A stretch of DNA of 64,000 nt from assembly GCA_902517565.1 (NCBI GenBank), contig CABYCU010000004.1, positions 1 through 64,000 on the forward strand, written 5' to 3'. The stretch comes from an uncultured SAR86 cluster bacterium. GTDB taxonomy: Bacteria; Pseudomonadota; Gammaproteobacteria; Magnimaribacterales; Magnimaribacteraceae. Positions within the stretch are counted from its first letter, which is position 1; each line of letters starts with the position of its first letter. The notes below the pieces were generated by a model, which saw only the letters and a list, made by a program, of their open reading frames with translations, searched no databases and was not told the DNA's origin. Below, one piece after another: positions 45,549 to 56,005 of this stretch. A program made the position numbers and the translations under genes.

Positions 45549-46835
45549 ATGCTTAAAAATATCTTAATAACTACTACAATTTTTTTTATTGCTGTTATTC
45601 ATTCACAATTAAGGATAGAGATTAAAGGAGGAATAGAAGATCCAATAACTCTAGCCGTTGTCCCTTTAGAGTGGAATATAGAATTAACTCAAAGAGACTA
45701 TGTTCATAGAATTATAAAATCCGATCTTGAATCTTTTGGAGAATTTAAGGTTTTGTCTCCAGAGAATATGCTCAGTTTGCCCACTAATCAGGAGGAGGTA
45801 TTTTATAAGGATTGGAGAATGCTTGGTGTAGATTATCTTGTAATAGGTAGTATCAGTTCTACAGAGATCGAAGATGAAATAGTAGCAGACTACATAATTT
45901 TTGATGTCATTAGAGAAAGAATTCTTCACAAAGGAAATGTAATTGGACCTCCCAAAACATTACGTAAAATAGGACATAAGATTAGTGACAAAATTTATTC
46001 CCGTATTCAAGGAATTCCTGGAATCTTTTCCACAAAGATTGCTTATATTGATAAACCTTCGGCAGAAGATCAAAATTATAATCTCAGAATTTCAGATGTA
46101 GATGGTTATGATAGCTTGTCATTATTTTCTTCTCCTCAACCATTGATGTCCCCAAGCTGGTCTCCTGATAGAGAAAATATAGCTTATGTTTCTTTTGAAG
46201 AAGGTACTTCTAGGATATTTCTTCAAAAATTGACTACTGCAGAAAGGCGAGGATTGAAGCTTGAGGAAGGAATAAACAGCTCACCCAATTGGTCTCCCAA
46301 TGGAGATAAAATCTCAGCAGTTTTATCTAAATCTGGAAATCCTGACATCTTTACTTATGATTTAAACTTAGATGAATGGACTCAAGTGACTAAGCATTTT
46401 GGCATAGATACAGAACCAGATTGGTCTCCAAATTCTAAAAAAATTCTTTTTACTTCTAACCGTTCTGGATCTCCTCAGATTTATGAAGTAAATATAAGAT
46501 CTAATCGAATAAAAAGATTAACATTTGAAGGAACTTATAATGCAAGGGGACGATATCTTCCCAATGGAAAAGGTATTGTTTTTGTGCATAGAAGGAATGG
46601 TATCTTTCACATCGCAACGCAAAATCTAAAAACCGGCAAGATAAGAATACTCACTGATACCTTTTTAGATGAATCCCCCACTGTTTCTCCAAATGGCAAT
46701 GTAGTTATTTACGCTACTAAAGATGGAGATAAGGATACGCTTGCAGGTATAACTATTGACGGTAAAACAAAATTTATAATGTTGTCTATAAAAGGAGAGG
46801 CCAGAGAACCAGCGTGGTCACCACTAATAGATTAG
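45549..46835 (+). CDS. tolB: Tol-Pal system periplasmic protein TolB
   Basis: Periplasmic beta-propeller protein that binds Pal and TolA. The 428-residue product begins with a hydrophobic signal (NILITTTIFFIAVIHS), has the N-terminal mixed domain (ITLAVVPLEW, VDYLVIGSI), and then a six-bladed propeller with repeated SPSWSPDRENIAYVSF, SPNWSPNGDKISAVL, EPDWSPNSKKILFTSNRSGSPQIYEV and SPTVSPNGNVVIYAT blades. Length matches E. coli (430). It is preceded by tolA and followed by pal after 37 bp. Confidence 0.97.
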   Translation: MLKNILITTTIFFIAVIHSQLRIEIKGGIEDPITLAVVPLEWNIELTQRDYVHRIIKSDLESFGEFKVLSPENMLSLPTNQEEVFYKDWRMLGVDYLVIGSISSTEIEDEIVADYIIFDVIRERILHKGNVIGPPKTLRKIGHKISDKIYSRIQGIPGIFSTKIAYIDKPSAEDQNYNLRISDVDGYDSLSLFSSPQPLMSPSWSPDRENIAYVSFEEGTSRIFLQKLTTAERRGLKLEEGINSSPNWSPNGDKISAVLSKSGNPDIFTYDLNLDEWTQVTKHFGIDTEPDWSPNSKKILFTSNRSGSPQIYEVNIRSNRIKRLTFEGTYNARGRYLPNGKGIVFVHRRNGIFHIATQNLKTGKIRILTDTFLDESPTVSPNGNVVIYATKDGDKDTLAGITIDGKTKFIMLSIKGEAREPAWSPLID

Positions 46836-46872
46836 AATCGAAATAAAAGTATAATAAGCACAGGAGGCTTAA

Positions 46873-47337
46873 ATGAATACTACTCACAAATTTTTATTAA
46901 CTTTAATGGTTTTTTTCCTTGCATCTTGTACCTCGGTCTCTAGTGATCGAACGAATGATGCTACTGCAATATCAGCAACGGCTAGTGGCGCTTATTCTGA
47001 TACCGGGGTGACTTCAAACAATGTTTTGTACTTTGCTTATGATAAATCAGATATAAATTCTGAAGGGAGAACTAAAATCAGAACTTTAGCAAGATTGATC
47101 AATGAAAATAACTTAAGCGTTAGAGTTGAAGGCCATTGTGATGAAAGAGGTACCAGAGAATATAACTTGGCTTTAGGCGAGATGAGAGCAAAAACAGTTA
47201 CGGAACTTTTAATTATTAATGGAGTTTCTTCAGAGAAAATTTCTACTGTTAGTTACGGAGAAGAGAAACCAGTTTCATCAGGGTCAAACGAACGATCTTG
47301 GTCTCAAAACAGAAGAGCATTAGTTAAAACTTTCTAA
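46873..47337 (+). CDS. pal: Peptidoglycan-associated lipoprotein Pal
   Basis: Outer-membrane lipoprotein that binds murein through its OmpA-like domain. The signal peptide ends in the lipobox LASC (about 16-19). The OmpA domain covers VLYFAYDKSDINSEGRTKI and RVEGHCDERGTREYNLALGEMRAKTV near 85-110, which hold the meso-DAP-binding Asp and Arg. The 154-residue length is close to E. coli (173). AGGAGG precedes the ATG, the best ribosome-binding site in the operon, consistent with the high abundance known for Pal. Confidence 0.97.
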   Translation: MNTTHKFLLTLMVFFLASCTSVSSDRTNDATAISATASGAYSDTGVTSNNVLYFAYDKSDINSEGRTKIRTLARLINENNLSVRVEGHCDERGTREYNLALGEMRAKTVTELLIINGVSSEKISTVSYGEEKPVSSGSNERSWSQNRRALVKTF

Positions 47338-47341
47338 AGAA

Positions 47342-48019
47342 TTGAATAGACTCTTTTTAATTACTCTTATACTCATATCACCTAATTTTATTTCTTCTGA
47401 AACAGAGGAAAGCCTTGAGCTGCTTTATCAGAAAATCCAGGTACTTGAAAATGAGATTCAGGATTTAAGAAATATATTGGAAGAAAACTCTATCCTTGTA
47501 GATAGGTCCTTGGAGCTGCAACAACAGAGATATCTAGATTTAGATGCAAGAATATTAGAAATCTCTAAGCTTGAATCAGAGGAAGTAATGATTATTGAAT
47601 CTGATAACTTGGATCAGACAGATGAACTAGAAAGAAACTTATATAAACAAGCTTTGACTCTCTTTGAAGAATCAAGATTTGCTGAAGCTTTAGAAATTTT
47701 TTCTGAAATTATAATTTCTTTTCCTGAGGGCTCTTATACTCCTGAAGCTTATTTCTGGTCAGGTGAGTTATTTTTAGCTCAGGAAATGTTCGAAGATGCA
47801 AAGATAAGCTACCAAAATGTGGTTGATCAATTCCCTGATCACCAAAGATCTCCCGACTCTTTGTTTAAAATAGCAGAAATACTTAGAGCACAAGGTGAGC
47901 TAGATCTAGCAACTATTCTATATAGTAATGTGATAGAGAATTATCCTGACACTGGCGCTTCTCAACTATCAATAAAATCTAAAGAAAAATTAAAAGAAGA
48001 GTCGAATTTAATTGATTAA
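47342..48019 (+). CDS. cpoB: Cell division coordinator CpoB (YbgF)
   Basis: Periplasmic protein that coordinates PBP1B activity with outer-membrane constriction. The 225 residues comprise a signal peptide (LFLITLILISPNFISS), an N-terminal trimerising coiled coil (EESLELLYQKIQVLENEIQDLRNILEE, about 21-47) and a C-terminal TPR domain with LYKQALTLFEESRFAEALEIFSEIIISFPEGSYTPEAYFWSGELF and two further repeats. A TTG codon at 47342 is the likely start, since it directly precedes the signal peptide. It ends the tol-pal operon; tRNA-Lys follows after 25 bp. Confidence 0.93.
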   Translation: MNRLFLITLILISPNFISSETEESLELLYQKIQVLENEIQDLRNILEENSILVDRSLELQQQRYLDLDARILEISKLESEEVMIIESDNLDQTDELERNLYKQALTLFEESRFAEALEIFSEIIISFPEGSYTPEAYFWSGELFLAQEMFEDAKISYQNVVDQFPDHQRSPDSLFKIAEILRAQGELDLATILYSNVIENYPDTGASQLSIKSKEKLKEESNLID

Positions 48020-48044
48020 ACCTTTAATATACGCTTTTTTTTTC

Positions 48045-48120
48045 GGGCCGTTAGCTCAGTCGGTAGAGCAGTTCGCTTTTAACGAATTGGTCCTGCGTTC
48101 GAGTCGCAGACGGCCCACCA
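48045..48120 (+). tRNA. tRNA-Lys (anticodon TTT)
   Basis: The 76-nt sequence folds into a complete cloverleaf: acceptor stem GGGCCGT with ACGGCCC, D-arm GCTC..GAGC, anticodon stem GTTCG/CGAAT enclosing CTTTTAA with anticodon TTT, T-arm CTGCG/CGCAG with loop TTCGAGT. The 3' CCA is encoded. A lysine tRNA after cpoB is also found in E. coli, so this position is conserved. A T-rich stretch (48036-48043) lies just upstream. Confidence 0.97.
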
Positions 48121-48127
48121 ACCTAAG

Positions 48128-48490
48128 ATGAATATATTCCTGATTTGCCTTGGTGCTTCCCTAGGAGCTCTCAGCAGATTCTATGTGTCCAATCTTTTTC
48201 TTAAAAGTGAGACTACTCATCTACCTATAGGTATTTTGATAGTGAACATACTAGGCTGTTTCCTTATCGGATTCTTTTATAACTTAATGAATACAGATTT
48301 AGAGAAGATATACACACCTTTGCTATTTGTAGGTTTCTTGGGAGCTTTTACTACTTTTTCTGCATTTACAAAGGAGACTTTAGAATTAATTAATTCAGGT
48401 AACTTTTTGTATGCTTCCTTTTATGTATTAATTTCTGTTTTTTCTTGTCTTGTAGCCACTTGGTTAGGAATGTACATAACTAAAACATAA
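48128..48490 (+). CDS. crcB: Fluoride channel CrcB/Fluc
   Basis: Small inner-membrane dual-topology channel that exports fluoride. The 120-residue protein has four hydrophobic helices and the family signatures GASLGALSRFYVSN near 9-22, GILIVNILGCFLIGF near 38-52 with the conserved Asn, and FVGFLGAFTTFSAFTKET near 69-86 with the Phe-box. It starts seven bases after the tRNA gene. No fluoride riboswitch can fit upstream. The stop directly abuts that of a convergent gene of unknown function. Confidence 0.94.
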   Translation: MNIFLICLGASLGALSRFYVSNLFLKSETTHLPIGILIVNILGCFLIGFFYNLMNTDLEKIYTPLLFVGFLGAFTTFSAFTKETLELINSGNFLYASFYVLISVFSCLVATWLGMYITKT

Positions 48491-49054
48491 CTATTTTATT
48501 TTTAACCCTCTGGTATCTCTCATTATTTGCCTATAACTATATCCTTTCAATCCCTCTGAAGTTAGCAGCTTAGAGGCCTCCCTTCTTAACCAAGTTATAC
48601 CTTTTCCAGGATTTTCAGACTGTAGGTCCTGAATCAAATGTAACAATCTTTCTTTTTTGAGAGCAGACTCCATTGAATTATTTTCAGAACCCAGAGCTTG
48701 AAAACCTGGAATTGATTTGTCAAAAATGTAGCCTTTTATATTTGATACTTCTAAGGCGTCCATCATCAGCATAGTGTTATATACAAGAGTTTTGGCAATA
48801 GGATTTCTGTCCATTTCATCTAGAATTAGCTTCCCTCTAAATATTATGTGTGCTGCTAGTCTAATTCTTTCGGATATGTCCTCACTATCAAGCATACCAA
48901 TAACATCATCCCATTTTGTAGATAGGTCAGATTCTGCTAAAACCTCAGCGGCAGCTGCAGCAATGTTCCTGATACTTTTTTTAGGATCCATATCTTCAAC
49001 AGCTTCCTGAAGTTGCGTTTGACTTATATCAAGAGTTGATTCTTTTGGATCCAT
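48491..49054 (-). CDS. Conserved-looking protein of unknown function
   Basis: A 187-residue, mostly helical and soluble protein that I do not recognise. The N-terminus is acidic and rich in Asp-Pro-Lys (MDPKESTLDISQTQLQEAVEDMDPKKSI). Features include an alanine-rich segment IAAAAAEVLAES near 29-40, SERIRLAAHIIFRGKLILDEMDRNPIAKTLVYNTMLMMDAL, and a C-terminus GITWLRREASKLLTSEGLKGYSYRQIMRDTRGLKIK that looks like a helix-turn-helix or nucleic-acid-binding end. No signal or membrane segment is present. It abuts crcB tail to tail and is divergent from the DUF1543-like gene. The length and absence of competing frames suggest a real gene. Confidence 0.6.
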   Translation of the reverse strand: MDPKESTLDISQTQLQEAVEDMDPKKSIRNIAAAAAEVLAESDLSTKWDDVIGMLDSEDISERIRLAAHIIFRGKLILDEMDRNPIAKTLVYNTMLMMDALEVSNIKGYIFDKSIPGFQALGSENNSMESALKKERLLHLIQDLQSENPGKGITWLRREASKLLTSEGLKGYSYRQIMRDTRGLKIK

Positions 49055-49160
49055 ATTTCTAATGTTAGCTCATTAATCTACATTATTTCTTCTACCGTTG
49101 TCTATTGGCTATATTGGTATATATTAGTTTGATATAACTTTATTTAGGAAAAGTAGGGAT

Positions 49161-51213
<2,053 letters not shown>

Positions 51214-51297
51214 GCTATTTTCTTTCTAAGAAACCAGATACTATATTAATAGAACTTCTTAGATTTACTAAAATAAAGATAGTTCCAATTCAAGGTA

Positions 51298-52344
51298 ATG
51301 CAAAATTTATTAAGCAAATTTATAAGTCGTTTCTTCTCTAACGAGGAATCGGTATATTTCGCTATTCTTTTATTTATAACCTTTATTTTCATATTATTTT
51401 TCGGAAGTATTCTTCTGCCTGTTATTGTAAGCATTGTTATAGCCTTCCTTTTGAATGGTCTTTTGAGGACATTAGTAGAGTTAAATATATCTTATAGATT
51501 GTCCCTATTAATTACATTATTAATTTTTTTCGGGTTTTATCTTAGTTTATTTCTTGCTCTTCCCTCTCTAGGCACTCAAATCAATAATCTTCTACAGAAT
51601 TTACCCAGCATAGTAAGCTCTTTCCAGTCCACATTGACCGATATGAATAATTACTTCTCACAAGAGGACCTAGATTTAATTTTTTCTAATTTAAGTAATC
51701 AGATAAATAGCTTATTAGGTTCTGCCTTAGGACAATTAGCAGGCACTATATCTCTAATGTTTAATGCCATTCTCTATGCGATCATGATCCCTCTGATGGT
51801 GTTCTTTTTTTTGAAGGACAAAGATCAATTGCTACCTTTAGCCTCAGTTTTGCTTCCGAAAGAAAATGGATTTATGCAATCTGTATTTTCTGAAATGAAC
51901 GACCAATTGTTTAATTATGTCACAGGTAAATTTTTGGAAATGATTATAGTCGCTTCCGTATCTTATGGTTTATTTGCAATTTTAGGCTTACCTTACGCAG
52001 TATTGATAGCTATCCTGGTTGGCTTATCAGTAATTATCCCGATATTTGGAGCAATTCTTGTGACCATTCCTGTTGTCTTGATAGGCTTATATGAATGGGG
52101 ATTGTCTGATAATTTCTATTGGCTACTTGGCATGTACTTAGCTATACAAATGTTAGATGGAAATGTCCTGGTTCCTATTCTTTTCTCAAATAGGAATAAT
52201 CTTCATCCTGTTATCATCATCATCTCAGTATTATTTTTTGGCGGATTGTGGGGTTTTTGGGGTTTATTCTTCGCAATCCCTTTAGCAACCTTTATAAAAG
52301 CAATCATCAATTCTTGGCCCGAACCAAAAAATTTAGGAGCCTAG
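51298..52344 (+). CDS. perM: AI-2E/PerM-family membrane transporter
   Basis: Polytopic inner-membrane protein of 348 residues with about eight helices. The C-terminal half carries the AI-2E family pattern: FLEMIIVASVSYGLFAILGLPYAVLIAILVGLSVIIPIFGAILVTIPVVLIGL, then LDGNVLVPILFSNRNNLHPVIIIISVLFFGGLWGFWGLFFAIPLATFIKAI. Family substrates vary and are not clear from sequence. Position between bepA and bcp-dapA is the normal one for PerM. The 3' end overlaps the convergent bcp by 12 bases. Confidence 0.9.
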   Translation: MQNLLSKFISRFFSNEESVYFAILLFITFIFILFFGSILLPVIVSIVIAFLLNGLLRTLVELNISYRLSLLITLLIFFGFYLSLFLALPSLGTQINNLLQNLPSIVSSFQSTLTDMNNYFSQEDLDLIFSNLSNQINSLLGSALGQLAGTISLMFNAILYAIMIPLMVFFFLKDKDQLLPLASVLLPKENGFMQSVFSEMNDQLFNYVTGKFLEMIIVASVSYGLFAILGLPYAVLIAILVGLSVIIPIFGAILVTIPVVLIGLYEWGLSDNFYWLLGMYLAIQMLDGNVLVPILFSNRNNLHPVIIIISVLFFGGLWGFWGLFFAIPLATFIKAIINSWPEPKNLGA

Positions 52345-52806
52345 ATTTTTTATTGCTTCTAAGACCTCCTTGGCATGACCAGAAACCTTAACTTTTCTCC
52401 ATTCCTGTCTAAGTTTTCCAGTTGCGTCTATTAAGAAAGTACTTCTTTCGATTCCCATATACTTTTTTCCATACATACTTTTTTCTTTAATAACATCATA
52501 TTGCTTACAGATTTTCTCATCAGCATCAGAGATGAGATCAAAGTTAAATTTCTCTTTCTGCTTAAAATTTTCATGAGATTTTATAGATTCTCGAGAAAGA
52601 CCAAAGATAATGGTATTTTCTCTTGTGAATTGTCCTTTTAAATCTCTAAAGTCCTGCCCCTCGGTTGTGCAACCTGGTGTACTATCTTTTGGATAAAAAT
52701 ATAGCACCACATTCTTACCTTTTAGCTCACTTAAACTTATACTTTTGTTACCTGTACATTCTCCTTTAAAATTTGGTGCTTTATTATTAATCTTAGGTGT
52801 TGTCAT
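52333..52806 (-). CDS. bcp: Thiol peroxidase Bcp (peroxiredoxin Q)
   Basis: Thioredoxin-fold peroxidase that reduces H2O2 and organic hydroperoxides. The 157-residue sequence has NVVLYFYPKDSTPGCTTEGQDFRDL at 32-56 with the peroxidatic Cys46. The resolving Cys found five residues later in E. coli Bcp is replaced (CTTEGQ), so the protein may work by the one-Cys mechanism or use another Cys. A near-perfect AAGGAGGA site precedes the ATG. It is divergent from dapA, as usual. Confidence 0.95.
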   Translation of the reverse strand: MTTPKINNKAPNFKGECTGNKSISLSELKGKNVVLYFYPKDSTPGCTTEGQDFRDLKGQFTRENTIIFGLSRESIKSHENFKQKEKFNFDLISDADEKICKQYDVIKEKSMYGKKYMGIERSTFLIDATGKLRQEWRKVKVSGHAKEVLEAIKNLGS

Positions 52807-52868
52807 ATTTCCTCCTTATTAAACAATTTATAATGATAGAATTCTAACATCGAGAAAAAATAAAAATA

Positions 52869-53765
52869 ATGTTTAATGTTAAGGGCTCAATTGTTGCATT
52901 AGTAACCCCCATGGACTCTGATGGAGAAATAAATTGGCAGGGGTTAAAGGATCTAATTGAATGGCATATCGGTTCTAATACAGCTGGTCTCGTTATGGTG
53001 GGCACTACCGGAGAGTCCGCCACGATAGATGTTGTTGAACATGTACAGATCATAGAAAGATCAGTTGGGATAGCGGAAGGAAGAATAAAAATTATTGCTG
53101 GCACAGGTGCTAATTCAACAAAGGAAGCTGTATACCTTACTAGCTCAGCAAAATCAGCTGGGGCTGATGCAGCACTTTTAGTGACCCCTTATTACAATAA
53201 ACCTACTCAAGAAGGCTTGTATAGACACTATATGTTAGTCGCTGATGAAGTTGACTTGCCCCAGATTCTTTACAATGTTCCTTCTAGAACTGGTTGTGAT
53301 TTAATGAATGATACTGTTCTCAAACTAGCACCTCACGAAAATATCGCAGGCTTAAAAGATGCAACTGGCGATCTTAATAGGCTAAAGGATCTTATAATAG
53401 AGTTGGATAAAGAAGAATTGAACAGCTTCCTTTTATATTCTGGTGACGATCCTACTTCAACAGAGTTTATTCTTAATGGTGGTAACGGAACAATTTCCGT
53501 AACTGCTAATATCGTACCTAAGATAATAGCTGACATTTGCCAACTTGCCTTGATGGGCAATTCAGAAGAGTCTTTAAAATTAGATTCACAATTAAGAGAA
53601 TTAAATAAGATTTTATTTATTGAATCTAATCCAATTCCTATAAAATGGATGTTAAATAGAATTGGAAGGATAGCAGAAGGAATAAGACTACCGTTAACAG
53701 CATTAAATGAAAAGTATCATTCTGATGCTGAAGTTATTCTAAAAGACTTAAAACTATTGAATTAA
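52869..53765 (+). CDS. dapA: 4-hydroxy-tetrahydrodipicolinate synthase
   Basis: First committed enzyme of the diaminopimelate/lysine branch, condensing pyruvate and aspartate semialdehyde. The 298 residues begin FNVKGSIVALVTPMDSDGEINWQGLKDLIEWHI and contain MVGTTGESATI near 40-50, TPYYNKPTQEGLYRHY near 106-121, YNVPSRTGCDL near 135-145, the Schiff-base Lys in IAGLKDATGDL near 158-168, and YSGDD near 193-197. It supplies DAP for the murein made by the mur genes upstream. bamC follows after two bases. Confidence 0.97.
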   Translation: MFNVKGSIVALVTPMDSDGEINWQGLKDLIEWHIGSNTAGLVMVGTTGESATIDVVEHVQIIERSVGIAEGRIKIIAGTGANSTKEAVYLTSSAKSAGADAALLVTPYYNKPTQEGLYRHYMLVADEVDLPQILYNVPSRTGCDLMNDTVLKLAPHENIAGLKDATGDLNRLKDLIIELDKEELNSFLLYSGDDPTSTEFILNGGNGTISVTANIVPKIIADICQLALMGNSEESLKLDSQLRELNKILFIESNPIPIKWMLNRIGRIAEGIRLPLTALNEKYHSDAEVILKDLKLLN

Positions 53766-53767
53766 TT

Positions 53768-54739
53768 ATGCTTAAAAAAACTTTAATTATTTTACTCTCA
53801 GTTTCGTTGACTTCATGTGGTTATTTCTTAACGGATCATAAATATGATTATTTAAAAGAAAGGGAAGAGTCACCTCTTAACATACCTGGCAATATTGAAA
53901 CCCGACCAATAATAGATTACTACCCAATTAATTCTGCTGAAGTGAATTCTGTAGAAAATGAATATAATATTCCCAGACCGCAGCAAGTTTTTTCGTCAGG
54001 AACTTCAAACGAAGTAAGGATGCATAAACTTGGAGAAATTCGATGGGTTTACGTAGAAACATTACCTAGCAGCGCTTGGCCTATGATGAACGATTTTTGG
54101 GTGTCCAGTACCTATGGTTTGTCCCAGTCAAATCCCAATACAGGAATAATTGAAAGTAAGTTGATCGATTATGAAGGCAAAGAATCGAAGTTGGTTATGA
54201 AGATTGAACATGGGATCAGGCAGGCTAGTTCGGAGATTTTTGTAACTCATTTGGTTAAACAAGAAGAGGATTGGGTAAGGGTGTCCGGAGAAGAAAATTT
54301 AGAACAGAAAGCTTTAAGGAATGTACTGGACTATTTTGCCTCAACACCTCCTAGTGGCGGAACGTCACTTGTGGCTTTAAATCTAAATTATGGACAAAAA
54401 GCAGCTCTAAAGCAGGGTGATGATAATACTAGTTTTATCGAACTTAATCTTGAGTATGCTCGGGCTTGGGCTGCGGTGGATAGAGCACTTAAAGAAGCCT
54501 TAATAGAAGTCAGTGACCTAGATAGGGAGAAAGGAACTTTCTACGTAAATTTTTCTAGGAATGAAGAAAGAGGATTTCTTAGAAGAATGATTTCAAATAA
54601 TTCTTTTATAGGTGAATTTAAAATCGAAGTGAAAGAAATTAATTCAAATACATGCTGGGTTACTATCACTTCTAAAGAAGACGAAACAAAATTATTTGAA
54701 AGAGATCTCCTCTCTGAAATTAATCAATCATTATCTTAA
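53768..54739 (+). CDS. bamC: Outer membrane assembly lipoprotein BamC
   Basis: Lipoprotein of the BAM complex that inserts beta-barrel proteins. The 323-residue product has a lipobox LTSC (about 14-17) followed by GYFLTDHKYDYLKEREESPLNIPGNI, the conserved unstructured N-terminal region that lies on BamD in E. coli. Two helix-grip domains follow, recognisable by WPMMNDFWVSSTYGLSQSNPNTGIIES and WAAVDRALKEALIEVSDLDREKGTFYVNF. The dapA-bamC-purC order is typical of Gammaproteobacteria. Confidence 0.93.
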   Translation: MLKKTLIILLSVSLTSCGYFLTDHKYDYLKEREESPLNIPGNIETRPIIDYYPINSAEVNSVENEYNIPRPQQVFSSGTSNEVRMHKLGEIRWVYVETLPSSAWPMMNDFWVSSTYGLSQSNPNTGIIESKLIDYEGKESKLVMKIEHGIRQASSEIFVTHLVKQEEDWVRVSGEENLEQKALRNVLDYFASTPPSGGTSLVALNLNYGQKAALKQGDDNTSFIELNLEYARAWAAVDRALKEALIEVSDLDREKGTFYVNFSRNEERGFLRRMISNNSFIGEFKIEVKEINSNTCWVTITSKEDETKLFERDLLSEINQSLS

Positions 54740-54745
54740 ATTATT

Positions 54746-55462
54746 ATGGAAAATATAGAAAAGGGTGAACTTATAACAACTGGTAAAGCAAAATCTCTTT
54801 ATCAATCGAATCAAATTGATTATCTGGTAATGCATTACAGGGATGATACATCCGCTTTTGATGGAAAAAAGATTGAAAGCTTAGAAGGTAAAGGGACAAT
54901 TAATAATAAATTCAATGCATTTATTATGAATTATCTTGAAAGTGAAGGTATATCTACTCATTTTATTGAACTTTTAAATGAAACTGATAGCTTGGTCAAA
55001 AGACTTGATATGGCTCCTGTAGAGTGTGTAGTAAGAAATGTTGCTGCTGGAAGTATTTGTAAAAGGCTGGGATTAGAAGAAGGGATTGACTTAAATCCTC
55101 CTACTTTTGAGTTCTTTTATAAAGATGATGAACTTGGAGACCCTATGATCAATGAATATCACATTAAATCGTTTGGCTGGGCAACGGAGGATCAAGTTAA
55201 ACAAATGCAAACCAAAACATTTGAAGTTAATGAAGCCTTAAAAAAACTTTTTTCTAATGCTGGCATGATTCTAGTCGATTACAAATTAGAATTTGGAGAT
55301 TTTCAAGGTAACCTCCTATTGGGAGATGAATTTACTCCAGACGGATGTAGGGTTTGGGATGCAGAAACAAGAGAAAAGTTAGACAAGGATAGATTTAGAC
55401 AAGGTTTGGGAGATGTTGTAGAGTCATATCAAATAATGGCTAAGAGACTTGGAGTAATTTAA
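54746..55462 (+). CDS. purC: Phosphoribosylaminoimidazole-succinocarboxamide synthase
   Basis: Purine synthesis enzyme that joins aspartate to CAIR. The 238-residue product has the SAICAR-synthase pattern: [36 protein letters not shown] near 7-42, [42 protein letters not shown] near 69-110, and [47 protein letters not shown] near 177-223. Length matches E. coli (237). It begins six bases after bamC and is followed by the isc promoter region. Confidence 0.97.
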   Translation: MENIEKGELITTGKAKSLYQSNQIDYLVMHYRDDTSAFDGKKIESLEGKGTINNKFNAFIMNYLESEGISTHFIELLNETDSLVKRLDMAPVECVVRNVAAGSICKRLGLEEGIDLNPPTFEFFYKDDELGDPMINEYHIKSFGWATEDQVKQMQTKTFEVNEALKKLFSNAGMILVDYKLEFGDFQGNLLLGDEFTPDGCRVWDAETREKLDKDRFRQGLGDVVESYQIMAKRLGVI

Positions 55463-55508
55463 GTTACCAAATTCATAGATTTTAATCTAAGTCTATATAG
55501 TTCTAATC

Positions 55509-55537
55509 TTGACAATTTTTGTCGGGAATAGTATCAT
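55509..55537 (+). promoter_or_regulatory. iscR promoter with probable IscR operator
   Basis: TTGACA (55509-55514) and TATCAT (55532-55537) with a 17-bp spacer form a strong sigma-70-like promoter, eleven bases before the iscR ATG. The spacer contains GTCGGGAATAGT, closely resembling the IscR-repressed iscR promoter of E. coli (TTGAC....CTCGGGAATAGT). A [2Fe-2S]-IscR repressor site overlapping the -35 element is therefore likely. The leader would be very short. Confidence 0.75.
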
Positions 55538-55547
55538 TCTCACGCTA

Positions 55548-56000
55548 ATGAATCTGACCACTAAAGGTAAATACGCGGTTACGGCTTCTCTAGATCTTGC
55601 GATACACAACAAAGACTCTTCGTACGTTGCAATTTCTTCTATTGCTGCAAGACAGTCTATACCTGCACCATATCTAGAACAATTATTCCGCTTTCTCAGG
55701 AAAGCAGGAATTTTAGATTCTTTGAGAGGGCCAAGCGGAGGATACAGACTAAGAAGACCCAGCTCGGAAATAAAGATAGGTGAGATAATAGCTGCGGTTG
55801 AGAAAAGAATGGACGCAACTCAATGCGGTGGGGTTGGAGACTGTAATGGGGGCTCTACTTGTTTAGCCCATAACCTTTGGATGGAGTTAAATAGCGAAGT
55901 TGATTATTTTTTGATGAATATCTCCCTTGAAGATGTCATAAAAAATAAAACAAGAAATAAAGACAGAAACTTAGATAAATTACTAATTGCATCAGGATAA
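55548..56000 (+). CDS. iscR: Fe-S cluster-sensing regulator IscR
   Basis: Rrf2-family winged-helix regulator that represses its own operon when it holds a [2Fe-2S] cluster. The start at 55548 ([18 protein letters not shown]) fits the family; a longer frame from 55509 would start inside the promoter. The DNA-binding helix region includes [32 protein letters not shown] near 37-68. Cluster ligands Cys93, Cys99, Cys105 and His108 match the E. coli set (C92, C98, C104, H107). The 150-residue protein starts the isc operon. Confidence 0.97.
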   Translation: MNLTTKGKYAVTASLDLAIHNKDSSYVAISSIAARQSIPAPYLEQLFRFLRKAGILDSLRGPSGGYRLRRPSSEIKIGEIIAAVEKRMDATQCGGVGDCNGGSTCLAHNLWMELNSEVDYFLMNISLEDVIKNKTRNKDRNLDKLLIASG

Positions 56001-56005
56001 AAATA

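Noticed and set aside
48121..48127. Fluoride riboswitch upstream of crcB
   Set aside because: Only seven bases separate the tRNA-Lys CCA end from the crcB ATG, so there is no space for the aptamer.
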